Source of the DNA: Pseudidiomarina homiensis
Lineage (GTDB): Bacteria; Pseudomonadota; Gammaproteobacteria; Enterobacterales; Alteromonadaceae
Assembly (NCBI RefSeq): GCF_003987225.1
Contig: NZ_PIPX01000002.1
Span: forward strand, 310,001-374,000
Reading direction: 5' to 3'
DNA: 64,000 bases
Positions within the stretch are counted from its first letter, which is position 1. Each line of letters starts with the position of its first letter. Position numbers and translations under genes: made by a program. Below, piece by piece: positions 56,654 to 64,000 of the stretch. The notes under the pieces were generated by a model, which did not search any database, was not told where the DNA came from, and was given only the letters and a program-made list of their open reading frames with translations.

Positions 56654-57860
56654 TCGTTGTGCCTCCCACGTCGCTACGGCTAAAAATAAGTGCCACGTTA
56701 TTGCCGCCAAACGCAAATGAATTGCTCAAACAGTGTTGGGCGCGGTGTTCGAGCTTACTGTCGCTAGTGACCAACGGTAGCTTTTCAATTGCATCGTCAT
56801 AAACGCCATCATAACAATGCATAGGAAGCTGACCCTCGGTAGCGTTTAAAGTGAGCCAGCATAATGCCGCTTCGAGTGCACCAGCCGCGCCAAGGGTGTG
56901 ACCAGTCAAAGGTTTCGTAGAGCTGGCGAAGGCATGGTTTAATTCTAATGACGCTAGGGCGCTTGCCTCCATTGCATCATTTAGCGGTGTTCCGGTGCCA
57001 TGCAAATTGATGTAATCGATAGCCTGCGGTGCAAGGTTTGCTTGACGGAGTGCCGCGCTAATAGCGAGCTGTGCGCCGCGGCCATGCGGTTCTGGTGCCG
57101 TCATGTGATAAGCATCCGAAGCATGGCCAGCGCCACGAAGGCAAATCTGATCAGCTGCGTCAGCAAGAGGCTCACGTGTAGCAATGAAAAAGGCGGCGGC
57201 TTCACCAATGTTGATGCCATCACGCTGCTTGCTAAACGGCTGACATAAACCCGCCGAGGTTGATTCCAACGCTCGAAAACCGTTTAAGGTTAAGCGACAG
57301 AGTGAATCGACCCCGCCGACAATCACGGCGTCTGCGAGACCACTGGTGAGAATTTCCCGCGCGCTCATCAAAGCCCGTGCACTCGAGGAGCAGGCAATGG
57401 ATATACTGTAGCGAGGTCCACTGACGCCACAGTACTGCGCGATAAAATCAGCTGGCGCGGCCATTTCTTGCATGCTGTAATGAAAACTGTCGGGTAACTT
57501 TTGCTGTTCTGTGTAGTGTTTCAACGCTTGCTCGCCCTCAGCTATGCCGGAGGTGCTGGTGCCGACGATGACCGCAACACGTTCTGCGCCAAACTGTGCT
57601 TTACAATTCTCGATTGCGCTGCGCAGGTCCGTGAGCGCAGCTGCCGCTAATTGATTGTTGCGGGTCTGATAGTTGGGCGGCATTGCTGCTAAAGATGGCA
57701 ATTGCTCGTCCGCAACTTGGCCAACAATAATGGGTGTGCCGTCGACCAACGGGAAGTTGCTCGTTTGCATCCCGAGTTGACTGCCGCGCACGGCATTTTG
57801 CCATACCTCGTGCGGGTTATTCCCCAGCGCGCAAATAACACCCAGATGGTTTAAGTACAT
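56637..57860 (-). CDS. apeO: Beta-ketoacyl-ACP synthase (ApeO-type)
   Basis: Second ketosynthase in the cluster, probably the elongating one that pairs with a chain-length factor (ApeC) encoded outside the window. The 407-residue protein keeps the catalytic triad: Cys157 in 'SISIACSSSARALM', His287 in 'YINLHGTGTPLND' and His321 in 'PLTGHTLGAAGAL'. The N-terminus is shortened relative to FabF and starts directly at 'MYLNHLGVICALG'. The ATG overlaps the DUF3261 stop (TGATG). A GTG one codon upstream is an alternative start. Confidence 0.87.
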   Translation of the reverse strand: MYLNHLGVICALGNNPHEVWQNAVRGSQLGMQTSNFPLVDGTPIIVGQVADEQLPSLAAMPPNYQTRNNQLAAAALTDLRSAIENCKAQFGAERVAVIVGTSTSGIAEGEQALKHYTEQQKLPDSFHYSMQEMAAPADFIAQYCGVSGPRYSISIACSSSARALMSAREILTSGLADAVIVGGVDSLCRLTLNGFRALESTSAGLCQPFSKQRDGINIGEAAAFFIATREPLADAADQICLRGAGHASDAYHMTAPEPHGRGAQLAISAALRQANLAPQAIDYINLHGTGTPLNDAMEASALASLELNHAFASSTKPLTGHTLGAAGALEAALCWLTLNATEGQLPMHCYDGVYDDAIEKLPLVTSDSKLEHRAQHCLSNSFAFGGNNVALIFSRSDVGGTTNDSTD

Positions 57861-58453
57861 CACTTTTGCTCTCCTTCAAGAGCGGGGAACTCTAACATTT
57901 CTAGGCTGAGTTGGCGCAGTTTGATGCGATAACCAAAGGCGAGATGCTCAACCAGCATACCGTTATCGTGAAAACTCAGGCGCCATAGGATCGCTCCGGT
58001 CGGTGAACTCAGCAAACGGCCATTGTCAGTTACCTGCAGCGACGCACCATGCAGATTGGGTTGCAAGCGATCGACAGGCCAATTCACCAGTTGCAGGGTG
58101 GCGAGCATTTGTTTGATTAAACGCGGGTCATCAAATGGCGCGATGCCACTAGCAGTAAACCGCCCCGAGGCATCAAGAGCGGCACGCCACAATTCCTGTC
58201 CTAGTGGACTTAGACCCACCATGGTGAGGCCTTTGGCGCTGCGGGCGCTGCTCACTTGCAACGTGTGTTGCCCTTGCGCAGGATGTGACCATTCGACCAG
58301 CATCAATTCTTGTTGCGCTGGGCCAGGCCAATGATTTACGAGCTCAAGTCCAGCCTGCTCGCTGATCGGCGTCCAAAGTGGTGATTGCGGCGGGGTGGCT
58401 TGGCAGCCCACAAGCATGAAGAGCGCGAATAAAAGCGTTAAGATTCTTGGCAT
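57860..58453 (-). CDS. DUF3261 lipoprotein of the APE cluster
   Basis: A 197-residue outer-membrane-type lipoprotein. The signal ends in LVGC (Cys near 17), followed by 'QATPPQSPLWTPI'. 'EWSHPAQGQHTLQVSSARSAKGLTMVGLSPLGQELWRAAL' spans the first beta-rich part, typical of DUF3261, and 'SPTGAILWRLSF' the second. Family members are a constant part of aryl-polyene clusters and likely help export or anchoring. The ATG at 58453 lies inside the end of the oxidoreductase gene (16-bp overlap); upstream ATGs would extend the overlap without signal peptide sense. Confidence 0.82.
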   Translation of the reverse strand: MPRILTLLFALFMLVGCQATPPQSPLWTPISEQAGLELVNHWPGPAQQELMLVEWSHPAQGQHTLQVSSARSAKGLTMVGLSPLGQELWRAALDASGRFTASGIAPFDDPRLIKQMLATLQLVNWPVDRLQPNLHGASLQVTDNGRLLSSPTGAILWRLSFHDNGMLVEHLAFGYRIKLRQLSLEMLEFPALEGEQK

Positions 58454-59691
58454 AACTCGGTCACCACCTTTAAGCGCCGCTCGCTTTCGCGGACAAATGG
58501 ATTCTGCAAATCCCACGCGTATCCTGCCAAAATTGAGCAAATCATTTGCTTGATTGTCGCTTGTTGGTGCGGATAAAAAATCACGTCTTGAAACGAACAA
58601 TCGTACCAACCTTTTACGTAGGTGCGAAAGGTATCGATGCCTTTGCGCAAGGGCGAGCTGAACTCTTGTTGCCAGTCGACCGTTTCGCCGTTAAGTTCAC
58701 GTAATACCAGCGGCACCGCCATAATCGCTGATTTCAGGGCGATGGTAACGCCTGATGAGAAGACCGGATCAAGAAACTCTCCGGCGTTGCCGAGCAAGGC
58801 GTAACCCTTGCCATGCAACTGTTTTACATTGGCCGAGTAACCAGTGATGATTTGCTCATCGCGAACCACGTCACAGTCACCGAGCACTTCGAGCAAATAG
58901 GGTTCATCCTGTACTTTACGCCACAAAGCGGCTTTCGCATTGTCATCGTCAGCAAAAAAGCGCTCACTGCCAACCACCCCTAAACTTGCCGTGCCGTCGG
59001 CAAATGGGATTAGCCAATACCAGATCTCCGGATTGGTTGGGTGCACCGTAATGAGAATTTTATTACGGTCAAAAGTTGGATGCTCAAGTTCCGTTTTGAC
59101 ATGGCAGAAGGCTGCTTGGCGGACTGGAAAGTCGGATGGATACTCTAAGTCAAGTAGGCGTGGTAGTACCCGTCCAAACCCACTGGCATCGAGCAAAAAG
59201 GCACAAGTGAGCTCGAGTTGTGCGTCATCCGCTAGGTTGCGTAGTTTAACGCAATGCTTGCCGTCATCTTGCAGTGCTACTTGTTCGACTTGCATGCCAT
59301 GTTGAACCTCTGCACCGTAAGCCGCTGCTTGTTGGATGAGCAATTGATCGAATTTTTCGCGTTTGACTTGAAAAGTAGTGCCGGGACCAGTTGATGACTT
59401 TTCGCGAAAATCAAATACGGTATGCTCCCCGCCACGGTAAAAAGCGGCGCCGTCTTTGAATTGAAAACCAAGTTCTTGTGCGTGTTGCTCAACGGTGTCA
59501 CGAAGCCCCGCCTGTTCCAAATACATCATGCATTGCGGCAACAGGCTCTCGCCAATTGAAAAGCGCGGGAACTGCTGCCGTTCGAGGACCAGCACTTTTT
59601 TATTTGCTTGTGCGAGCATGGCCGCGGCAGCGGCACCGGATGGGCCTGCGCCGATGATGATGACGTCGTAATGAGAGTGAGCTAAAGACAC
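58438..59691 (-). CDS. FAD-dependent oxidoreductase of the APE cluster (halogenase/reductase fold)
   Basis: A 417-residue flavoprotein of the geranylgeranyl-reductase/tryptophan-halogenase-like group. The FAD motif is 'VIIIGAGPSGAAAAAML' (Gly14-Gly19 area), followed by 'QFPRFSIGESLLP', 'ASGFGRVLP' and 'LLGNAGEFLDPVFSSGVTIAL', the second FAD site. The halogenase lysine of 'WxWxIP' type is not clear ('WYWLIPFADG' is close, but the GWIWxIP lysine site is not seen), so halogenation is not implied. The start is GTG after AAGGAA. 12 bp after the MMPL gene. Function in the pathway is unknown. Confidence 0.82.
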   Translation of the reverse strand: MSLAHSHYDVIIIGAGPSGAAAAAMLAQANKKVLVLERQQFPRFSIGESLLPQCMMYLEQAGLRDTVEQHAQELGFQFKDGAAFYRGGEHTVFDFREKSSTGPGTTFQVKREKFDQLLIQQAAAYGAEVQHGMQVEQVALQDDGKHCVKLRNLADDAQLELTCAFLLDASGFGRVLPRLLDLEYPSDFPVRQAAFCHVKTELEHPTFDRNKILITVHPTNPEIWYWLIPFADGTASLGVVGSERFFADDDNAKAALWRKVQDEPYLLEVLGDCDVVRDEQIITGYSANVKQLHGKGYALLGNAGEFLDPVFSSGVTIALKSAIMAVPLVLRELNGETVDWQQEFSSPLRKGIDTFRTYVKGWYDCSFQDVIFYPHQQATIKQMICSILAGYAWDLQNPFVRESERRLKVVTELCQES

Positions 59692-59703
59692 GCGTATCTT
59701 CCT

Positions 59704-62004
59704 TTACACTGAATGAGTCGAGTTTGCTGGTGTCAGCAGCGGTACAAGTACCGCTGTGATGGCAACACCAATAAGTACGGTAACACCGAACGAAGCAATG
59801 GCTGCTGTTTGGCTAAAACTAAGTGCACCAAAAGCGAACATGGTCGTCAACGCTGAAATACTGATCGCCTGCAGCGCATGCGCACGGTGTATCCGACTGG
59901 CGCAAAAAATGCCGTAATCGATACCAAGAACGATGACTAACATCGCGCCGACGAAGTGAAATGCATTTAATGGCTGCCAAAGCGCTGCAATTGCTAAGGC
60001 ACTGCTTAGTGCGGTAATGATAATCGCACTTACTTGCAGGCTAGCGAGATAGCGTTGTTGCCGACGAATATAGGGTAAGCGCCAACTTAAGACGATGAAC
60101 AGCAATAAGACCAGCGCCATCATCCACTGCATAAGTTGGCTGCGATAATGGCCTAAAGCCTCGCTCGCTTGGGTTAAAGGACTAAAGACCTCAACGCCAT
60201 GAAGTGCCGCTATGGCTTGGGTAAAGTCATTATTGGTGGTACTTCCGCGTAATCTGATCACCCCGACAACGGGCTGTTCAGCTTCTGCGGAGCTATAAAA
60301 GAAGTTCTCGTACAGAGGGTGAGCCTTGGGTGGTTGTTGATCGCTCGAGAGTTTCGCTTGCGGCGGTTGAATTCCCAGCCAAGCGAGGTAGTTCTGGCCT
60401 GCGGGTTGTTGCCATAGCTGCGCTAAAGCGTCGCTCACTTGCTGCTGTTGTTGCGGCGTGGGGACATAATCGAACCAACTCTGCCAGCTGGTGAGCCAGC
60501 CTTGCTGTTGCCAGTCGACAAGACGTTGATGAACCCGCGCATAGCGTTGATACAGCTCATCCATATTTGTGGCTTTTATCAAGATGACTTCTGAATCATA
60601 AAAGGCCTGCGTTTGTTCACGCATGTCTTGTTCTTGTGCGAGCAATGATTCACTTGATGTTGCCAATAATTGGACGGCGTCGTCGCTGCGATACGTCTGC
60701 CATGCTGCAATCGAGCAGGTGATGGCAAGGACAACAAGAATGATGCTGCCGGTACGGGGTGCAACTTGTTGGTAGCTGCGTGCGACCTTGTGGTGCAACT
60801 GTTGCCAGCGCAAAGTTGTCGGTTTGGTTAAACCAAGCTCTGGAATAAGTAACACTAGTCCAGTAACACTAACCAACGCAGCCGCCATAAACACGCCAAG
60901 CTGCTGTAGTAACGGCAGTGATAATAGCGTTAGTAAAAGAAAGCCGACAATCGTTGTAGTTGCGCCGAGCAGCAAGGCTGGCACCACTTGCTGCCAGTTG
61001 CTTTTGCCATGGCTGGCGCCAATGCTCGCGTGGAACACATAATCAATGCATAGGCCAATCAAAGTGGTGGCAAAAACCAACGTTAGAACGTGGGGCGAGC
61101 TAAAACACCACATGACCGCGGTGACGCCGACGAGGGTCGACACGCCTACGACCACCAAGCTGTAGAGCAAGTGCAGCAAAGAGCGAAACACGCACCATAG
61201 CAAAATAAGCACAAACGCTAAGGACAAGCCGCCAAACCAAGTCATCTCGTGTTTTGCTTGGGTAGCTGCTGCGTCGGTGTGAAACACCAAACCACTGCGA
61301 ATGACTTTATGTGGGATTGCGGTTGCCGTTAACGCGCTGAGCAGCTGTTCGGTGTGCGCCACAACCGTGCGCGAGTGCTCTTGACTCAGCGTGTCGGCTT
61401 TACTCTGCAATGCCACCACAATGTTTGTGTGCGTAGTCGAGTGACGAACATAAAGAGGTCCCTCTGCAGCAAAATTAGGTAACGGCTCGGGTAATGCCTC
61501 GACCAAGCGTTGACTGAGCAATAATGGGTCTTGTTGGATGTCGACCCATAGCGGCAACGGCTGCTGTAGTCGCTGTTGTGCGTATTGGATAAGCTGTTGC
61601 GGATTTTCGCGCAGCGTCGTCAGGTCACTCGGCGAGGCCCATTGCCCAGCGTATTCGGCGTAGATCGAGACAATTGCCTGGGCATCCAGCTGTTGCAGGG
61701 GCTGAATCTCAGCTTCACTACCCGTTAACTGTGCAAGTTCTTTGCGTAACGCAGCGGCAAATGCTGCGAAGTCGTCGTTGGCGACTGTAAACAACAACAT
61801 GAAGCGTTGTTCGTTCGGTTGTTGATGGGCCATGTAAACTTGCTGCGCAGGATCAGCTTCTTGTGGCAGCGTATCGAGCAAACTGCTTTGCCAGGACACC
61901 GCAGGCAAGCGCAGCCAGAACAAGCCAGCGGCGAGCAGGACGACGATAGCGATGCTTAACCATGCGGCAAATTTAGTGCGTATCCACACCGTTATGGGCC
62001 TCAT
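59704..62004 (-). CDS. MMPL/RND-family exporter of the APE cluster
   Basis: A 766-residue inner-membrane transporter with about 12 helices in two homologous halves, each with a large periplasmic loop (about residues 30-230 and 390-600). 'TLVGVTAVMWCFSSPHVLTLVFATTLIGLCIDYVFH' and 'VIVLGIDYGIFCASRIHRA' contain the GxxxDY/F motifs of MMPL transporters. It likely moves the aryl-polyene lipid. The ATG at 62004 overlaps the LolA-like gene by 32 bp and has no clear ribosome site; a GTG at 61989 with GAGG upstream is an alternative that would shorten the protein by five residues. Confidence 0.85.
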   Translation of the reverse strand: MRPITVWIRTKFAAWLSIAIVVLLAAGLFWLRLPAVSWQSSLLDTLPQEADPAQQVYMAHQQPNEQRFMLLFTVANDDFAAFAAALRKELAQLTGSEAEIQPLQQLDAQAIVSIYAEYAGQWASPSDLTTLRENPQQLIQYAQQRLQQPLPLWVDIQQDPLLLSQRLVEALPEPLPNFAAEGPLYVRHSTTHTNIVVALQSKADTLSQEHSRTVVAHTEQLLSALTATAIPHKVIRSGLVFHTDAAATQAKHEMTWFGGLSLAFVLILLWCVFRSLLHLLYSLVVVGVSTLVGVTAVMWCFSSPHVLTLVFATTLIGLCIDYVFHASIGASHGKSNWQQVVPALLLGATTTIVGFLLLTLLSLPLLQQLGVFMAAALVSVTGLVLLIPELGLTKPTTLRWQQLHHKVARSYQQVAPRTGSIILVVLAITCSIAAWQTYRSDDAVQLLATSSESLLAQEQDMREQTQAFYDSEVILIKATNMDELYQRYARVHQRLVDWQQQGWLTSWQSWFDYVPTPQQQQQVSDALAQLWQQPAGQNYLAWLGIQPPQAKLSSDQQPPKAHPLYENFFYSSAEAEQPVVGVIRLRGSTTNNDFTQAIAALHGVEVFSPLTQASEALGHYRSQLMQWMMALVLLLFIVLSWRLPYIRRQQRYLASLQVSAIIITALSSALAIAALWQPLNAFHFVGAMLVIVLGIDYGIFCASRIHRAHALQAISISALTTMFAFGALSFSQTAAIASFGVTVLIGVAITAVLVPLLTPANSTHSV

Positions 62005-62539
62005 AGTGGAAGGTGATAGAGCTACGATTGCCTTGTTGTTCGATGAGTTGAATGCGCTCAATGGAGCTGTTACCGCAGCTTTCAATGTCTTGTACAAATT
62101 GCTGCAGTTGCTCTAATTTGGGCGTTAAGGTCAAACAGTCAGCGGCAAGTTGCACTGAAAAATTCTTATCGATCGCTTCGGCGTCGCCCTGTAAAACGGC
62201 GAGAAGGAGTTGTGCAATCACAGCACTACCGCGCATTGCCGTTTCGCCATCAGGCTGGATACCTGTCGCTGTGATCACCAGTCGTTGGTCTAACGGCTCC
62301 TTGGTATGCCACACCACTTTATCGGCGGCGACTGTTAAGGTGCCAGAACTCAGCAAAGCACGCGGTAACCCCTGGATCGTGCGTTGTTGTTCGAAGTCGA
62401 CGGCAAAAGGCAATGGCTGCTGTTGCTGCTGCAAAAATGCAAGTACTTCCGGCGCTAATGGTTGCTCGTTGGCGTGCGCACATGAGCTCCACAGCAGCGC
62501 GCCGATGATGAGAGTGCGAAGTAGGACACTCGGGGTCAT
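61973..62539 (-). CDS. LolA-like outer-membrane lipoprotein carrier
   Basis: A 188-residue periplasmic protein. Residues 1-23 are a signal peptide (…CAHA). The mature part has the LolA-type half-barrel ('FAVDFEQQRTIQGLPRALLSSGTL', 'DKVVWHTKEPLDQRLVI') that carries lipids or lipoproteins. Such a protein next to an MMPL exporter is standard in aryl-polyene clusters, where it probably ferries the polyene lipid across the periplasm. Its start overlaps the thioesterase stop (ATGA). Confidence 0.83.
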   Translation of the reverse strand: MTPSVLLRTLIIGALLWSSCAHANEQPLAPEVLAFLQQQQQPLPFAVDFEQQRTIQGLPRALLSSGTLTVAADKVVWHTKEPLDQRLVITATGIQPDGETAMRGSAVIAQLLLAVLQGDAEAIDKNFSVQLAADCLTLTPKLEQLQQFVQDIESCGNSSIERIQLIEQQGNRSSITFHYEAHNGVDTH

Positions 62540-62946
62540 GAGCGCTGTACTCCTAATTTATCGAACAATATATCGGGTGACTCGAAGAGCATTTCTTCAC
62601 TAGCAATATCGACCGCGACCTGAATACTTGTTGCCTTGGTGAGGACTTTTTGCGTATCACAACAACGAATCACATAGTCAATACGTAGGCGATGCTCCCA
62701 CTCGGTGAGTTTGGCGATGACCTCAATGTCCTGGCCATAGCGTGCTGAAGCGACATATTTAAGGCGCAAATCAACAATCGGCCATAGGTGACCATTGGCC
62801 TTCATAGTGGGGTAATCATAGTCGAATTGACGCAAGAGCTCGCTGCGAGCCATCTCCATGTACTTAACGTAATGACCGTGCCACACCACATGCATAGCAT
62901 CGACGTCAAAAAATGGCACATTAATTTTTAAGCGCGCTTCAAACAT
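62536..62946 (-). CDS. Acyl-ACP/CoA thioesterase, 4HBT fold (APE cluster)
   Basis: A 136-residue hotdog thioesterase. The 4-hydroxybenzoyl-CoA thioesterase motif is in 'VPFFDVDAMHVVWHGHYVKYMEMARSELL', where Asp14 or Asp16 is the nucleophile or general base and the His-Tyr pair follows. It probably releases or edits the polyene acyl chain. AAGGA precedes the ATG at 62946, and the ammonia-lyase stop is only 2 bp away; longer upstream starts would overlap that gene. Confidence 0.87.
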   Translation of the reverse strand: MFEARLKINVPFFDVDAMHVVWHGHYVKYMEMARSELLRQFDYDYPTMKANGHLWPIVDLRLKYVASARYGQDIEVIAKLTEWEHRLRIDYVIRCCDTQKVLTKATSIQVAVDIASEEMLFESPDILFDKLGVQRS

Positions 62947-62948
62947 GC

Positions 62949-64000
62949 TTAGTCCTTGTATAGATCCCAACGTTGCTGACGAATTTGTTCCAGCCAATAA
63001 CGTAATTCCGATTCTAACGGGCGATCTTCGTCAATCAGTGCAAACTCTTGGGCGATATCCGCCAGCATTGCCTCAATCGCAGCGGCTGGCTTACGTAAGT
63101 CAGGATTCTCGCGGCGCCGTAGTTGCACACCTTGATAAGCCGCCAGTAACGTTGCTACTAAAACTTGTTCGGTCAGTTCAAGTACACGTAGACAGTCTCG
63201 CGCCGCAATAGTGCCCATGCTGACCTTATCTTGATTGTGGCATTCGGTAGAACGCGAAAATACACTCGCTGGCATGGTTAACTTCAACGCTTCTGCGGTC
63301 CATGCCGAACAACCAATTTGCAAAGCTTTGAAGCCATGGTTAATGGTCGCGCGTTGGCCCGTGGCCGCTGACAAGTTGGCCGGCAGCCCATTGTTCATTT
63401 TGGTATCCATGAGCAAAGCCATCTGGCGGTCGTGTAAGTCGGCGAGGTTAGCCACTGCAGTTTTCATGCTGTCCATGACCATCGCAATGTGGCCACCGTA
63501 GAAATGGCCGCCATGCAATACGTGTTCGCCGATACCGTCGATGATTGGGTTGTCATTGGCACTGTTCAGTTCGTTCTCAATGGTTTCCGCAAACCACGGC
63601 AAGGCATCGCGCAAAACCCCAATAATATGTGGCGCACAACGAATGGAGTAACGGTCTTGTAACCGATCCGAGTTACGAGGGTGCTCGACATGATTGATGT
63701 CTTGCTGAATCCAGCGCGCAACTTCTTGTTGTCCACGGTGCGGTTTGACCGCAAACAGCAGTTCATCAAAGTGGTTACTGTTACCATCCAGGGCAATACT
63801 GGCAAGCGCTGTAACTCGAGTGGATAACTGACTTAAGTACTCAGCGCGATGCCACGCTTGGCAAGCGAGTGCGGTCATCACCGCAGTGCCATTCATGATC
63901 GCAAGACCTTCTTTGGGACGTAAGGTGAGCGGGGCAAGATTGAGTTTCGCGAATGCTTCTTTACTGGAGAGCGTTTGCGCCCCAAACCGAACATCGCGCT
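62949..64000 (-). CDS. Aromatic amino-acid ammonia-lyase (HAL/PAL/TAL family), truncated by the window edge
   Basis: The reading frame stays open to the right edge (position 64000), so only the C-terminal about 350 residues are seen. Conserved parts are 'LRPKEGLAIMNGTAVMTAL', 'QDRYSIRCAPHIIGVLRDAL' (QDxYSxRC motif) and 'ELNSANDNPIIDG' (NDNP). The Ala-Ser-Gly that forms the MIO cofactor should lie beyond the edge. In an aryl-polyene cluster this enzyme would make coumarate or cinnamate-type starter acids from Tyr or Phe; histidase is the alternative by sequence, and only the missing part and context decide. Context favours a tyrosine ammonia-lyase role. Confidence 0.87.
   Translation of the reverse strand, partial: RDVRFGAQTLSSKEAFAKLNLAPLTLRPKEGLAIMNGTAVMTALACQAWHRAEYLSQLSTRVTALASIALDGNSNHFDELLFAVKPHRGQQEVARWIQQDINHVEHPRNSDRLQDRYSIRCAPHIIGVLRDALPWFAETIENELNSANDNPIIDGIGEHVLHGGHFYGGHIAMVMDSMKTAVANLADLHDRQMALLMDTKMNNGLPANLSAATGQRATINHGFKALQIGCSAWTAEALKLTMPASVFSRSTECHNQDKVSMGTIAARDCLRVLELTEQVLVATLLAAYQGVQLRRRENPDLRKPAAAIEAMLADIAQEFALIDEDRPLESELRYWLEQIRQQRWDLYKD

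Noticed and set aside
58438-59691. FAD oxidoreductase as a halogenase
   Set aside because: The fold and FAD motifs fit, but the catalytic Lys region of tryptophan halogenases could not be identified.

Overview
The window reads as ordinary, gene-dense chromosome of a marine gammaproteobacterium. Gene content and synteny point to the Alteromonadales, and an Idiomarinaceae-like organism is my best guess. The evidence is conserved blocks shared with enteric and marine gammaproteobacteria (rpe-trpS-pabA-argD, rsd-nudC-hemE, slyX-fkpA, orn/rsgA-psd) together with an unusually heavy load of peptidases (S9 DPP-IV-like, S46, M3, M16, M48-like, M56) and amino-acid catabolism (GDH, AST pathway, malic enzyme). 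That suits a proteolytic, amino-acid-feeding lifestyle. Taxonomy is inferred from gene content only. I see no insertion sequence, prophage or CRISPR array, and no gap above about 200 bp.

Region 1 (1-9.4 kb): a short HTH regulator, Ogt, a divergent Nramp-like transporter, an orphan exported protein, NAD-malic enzyme, an OsmC-type protein, a 2OG-Fe(II) oxygenase, a YeaO-like protein and a large secreted ExeM/NucH-type nuclease. Region 2 (9.4-24.8 kb): a serine-hydrolase lipoprotein coupled to gdhA, an S46 exopeptidase, a DUF3300 lipoprotein with a repeat tail, an M16 lipoprotein, a CNNM/CBS protein, a 3-methyladenine glycosylase, a BlaI/M56 pair behind two perfect BlaI-type dyads, a MarR regulator and glutathione reductase. 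Region 3 (24.8-33.2 kb): a YgjP-like protein, DPP-IV, oligopeptidase A, two small membrane proteins, then rpe-trpS-pabA. Region 4 (33.2-40.5 kb): astC/argD-astA-astD-osmC-rlmJ (arginine succinyltransferase pathway without astB/astE), then prk, slyX and fkpA. Region 5 (40.5-51 kb): rsd, nudC, hemE, an RND efflux pair behind a cluster of inverted repeats, ugpQ-psd-rsgA, orn, and two identical tRNA-Gly(GCC) genes.

Region 6 (51-53.1 kb): a DUF1611 (DgcN-like) gene and a LysR regulator, with a textbook LysR box between them. Region 7 (53.1 kb to the right edge): most of an aryl-polyene (APE) biosynthesis cluster. Ten overlapping or nearly abutting minus-strand genes encode an aromatic ammonia-lyase (cut by the window edge), thioesterase, LolA-like carrier, MMPL exporter, FAD oxidoreductase, DUF3261 lipoprotein, ketosynthase, dehydratase, ketoreductase and a second ketosynthase. 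A small secreted protein follows, and a convergent phosphopantetheinyl transferase closes the cluster. The acyl carrier proteins, chain-length factor, aryl ligase and acyl/glycosyltransferases expected of an APE cluster are not in the window and should lie to the right.

The most distinctive local signals are the LysR box upstream of the DUF1611 gene, the paired BlaI operators in front of an M56-TonB fusion, the loss of the canonical metal ligands in the Nramp-like protein, and the palindrome cluster before the RND pump. I found no clearly undescribed multi-gene system.
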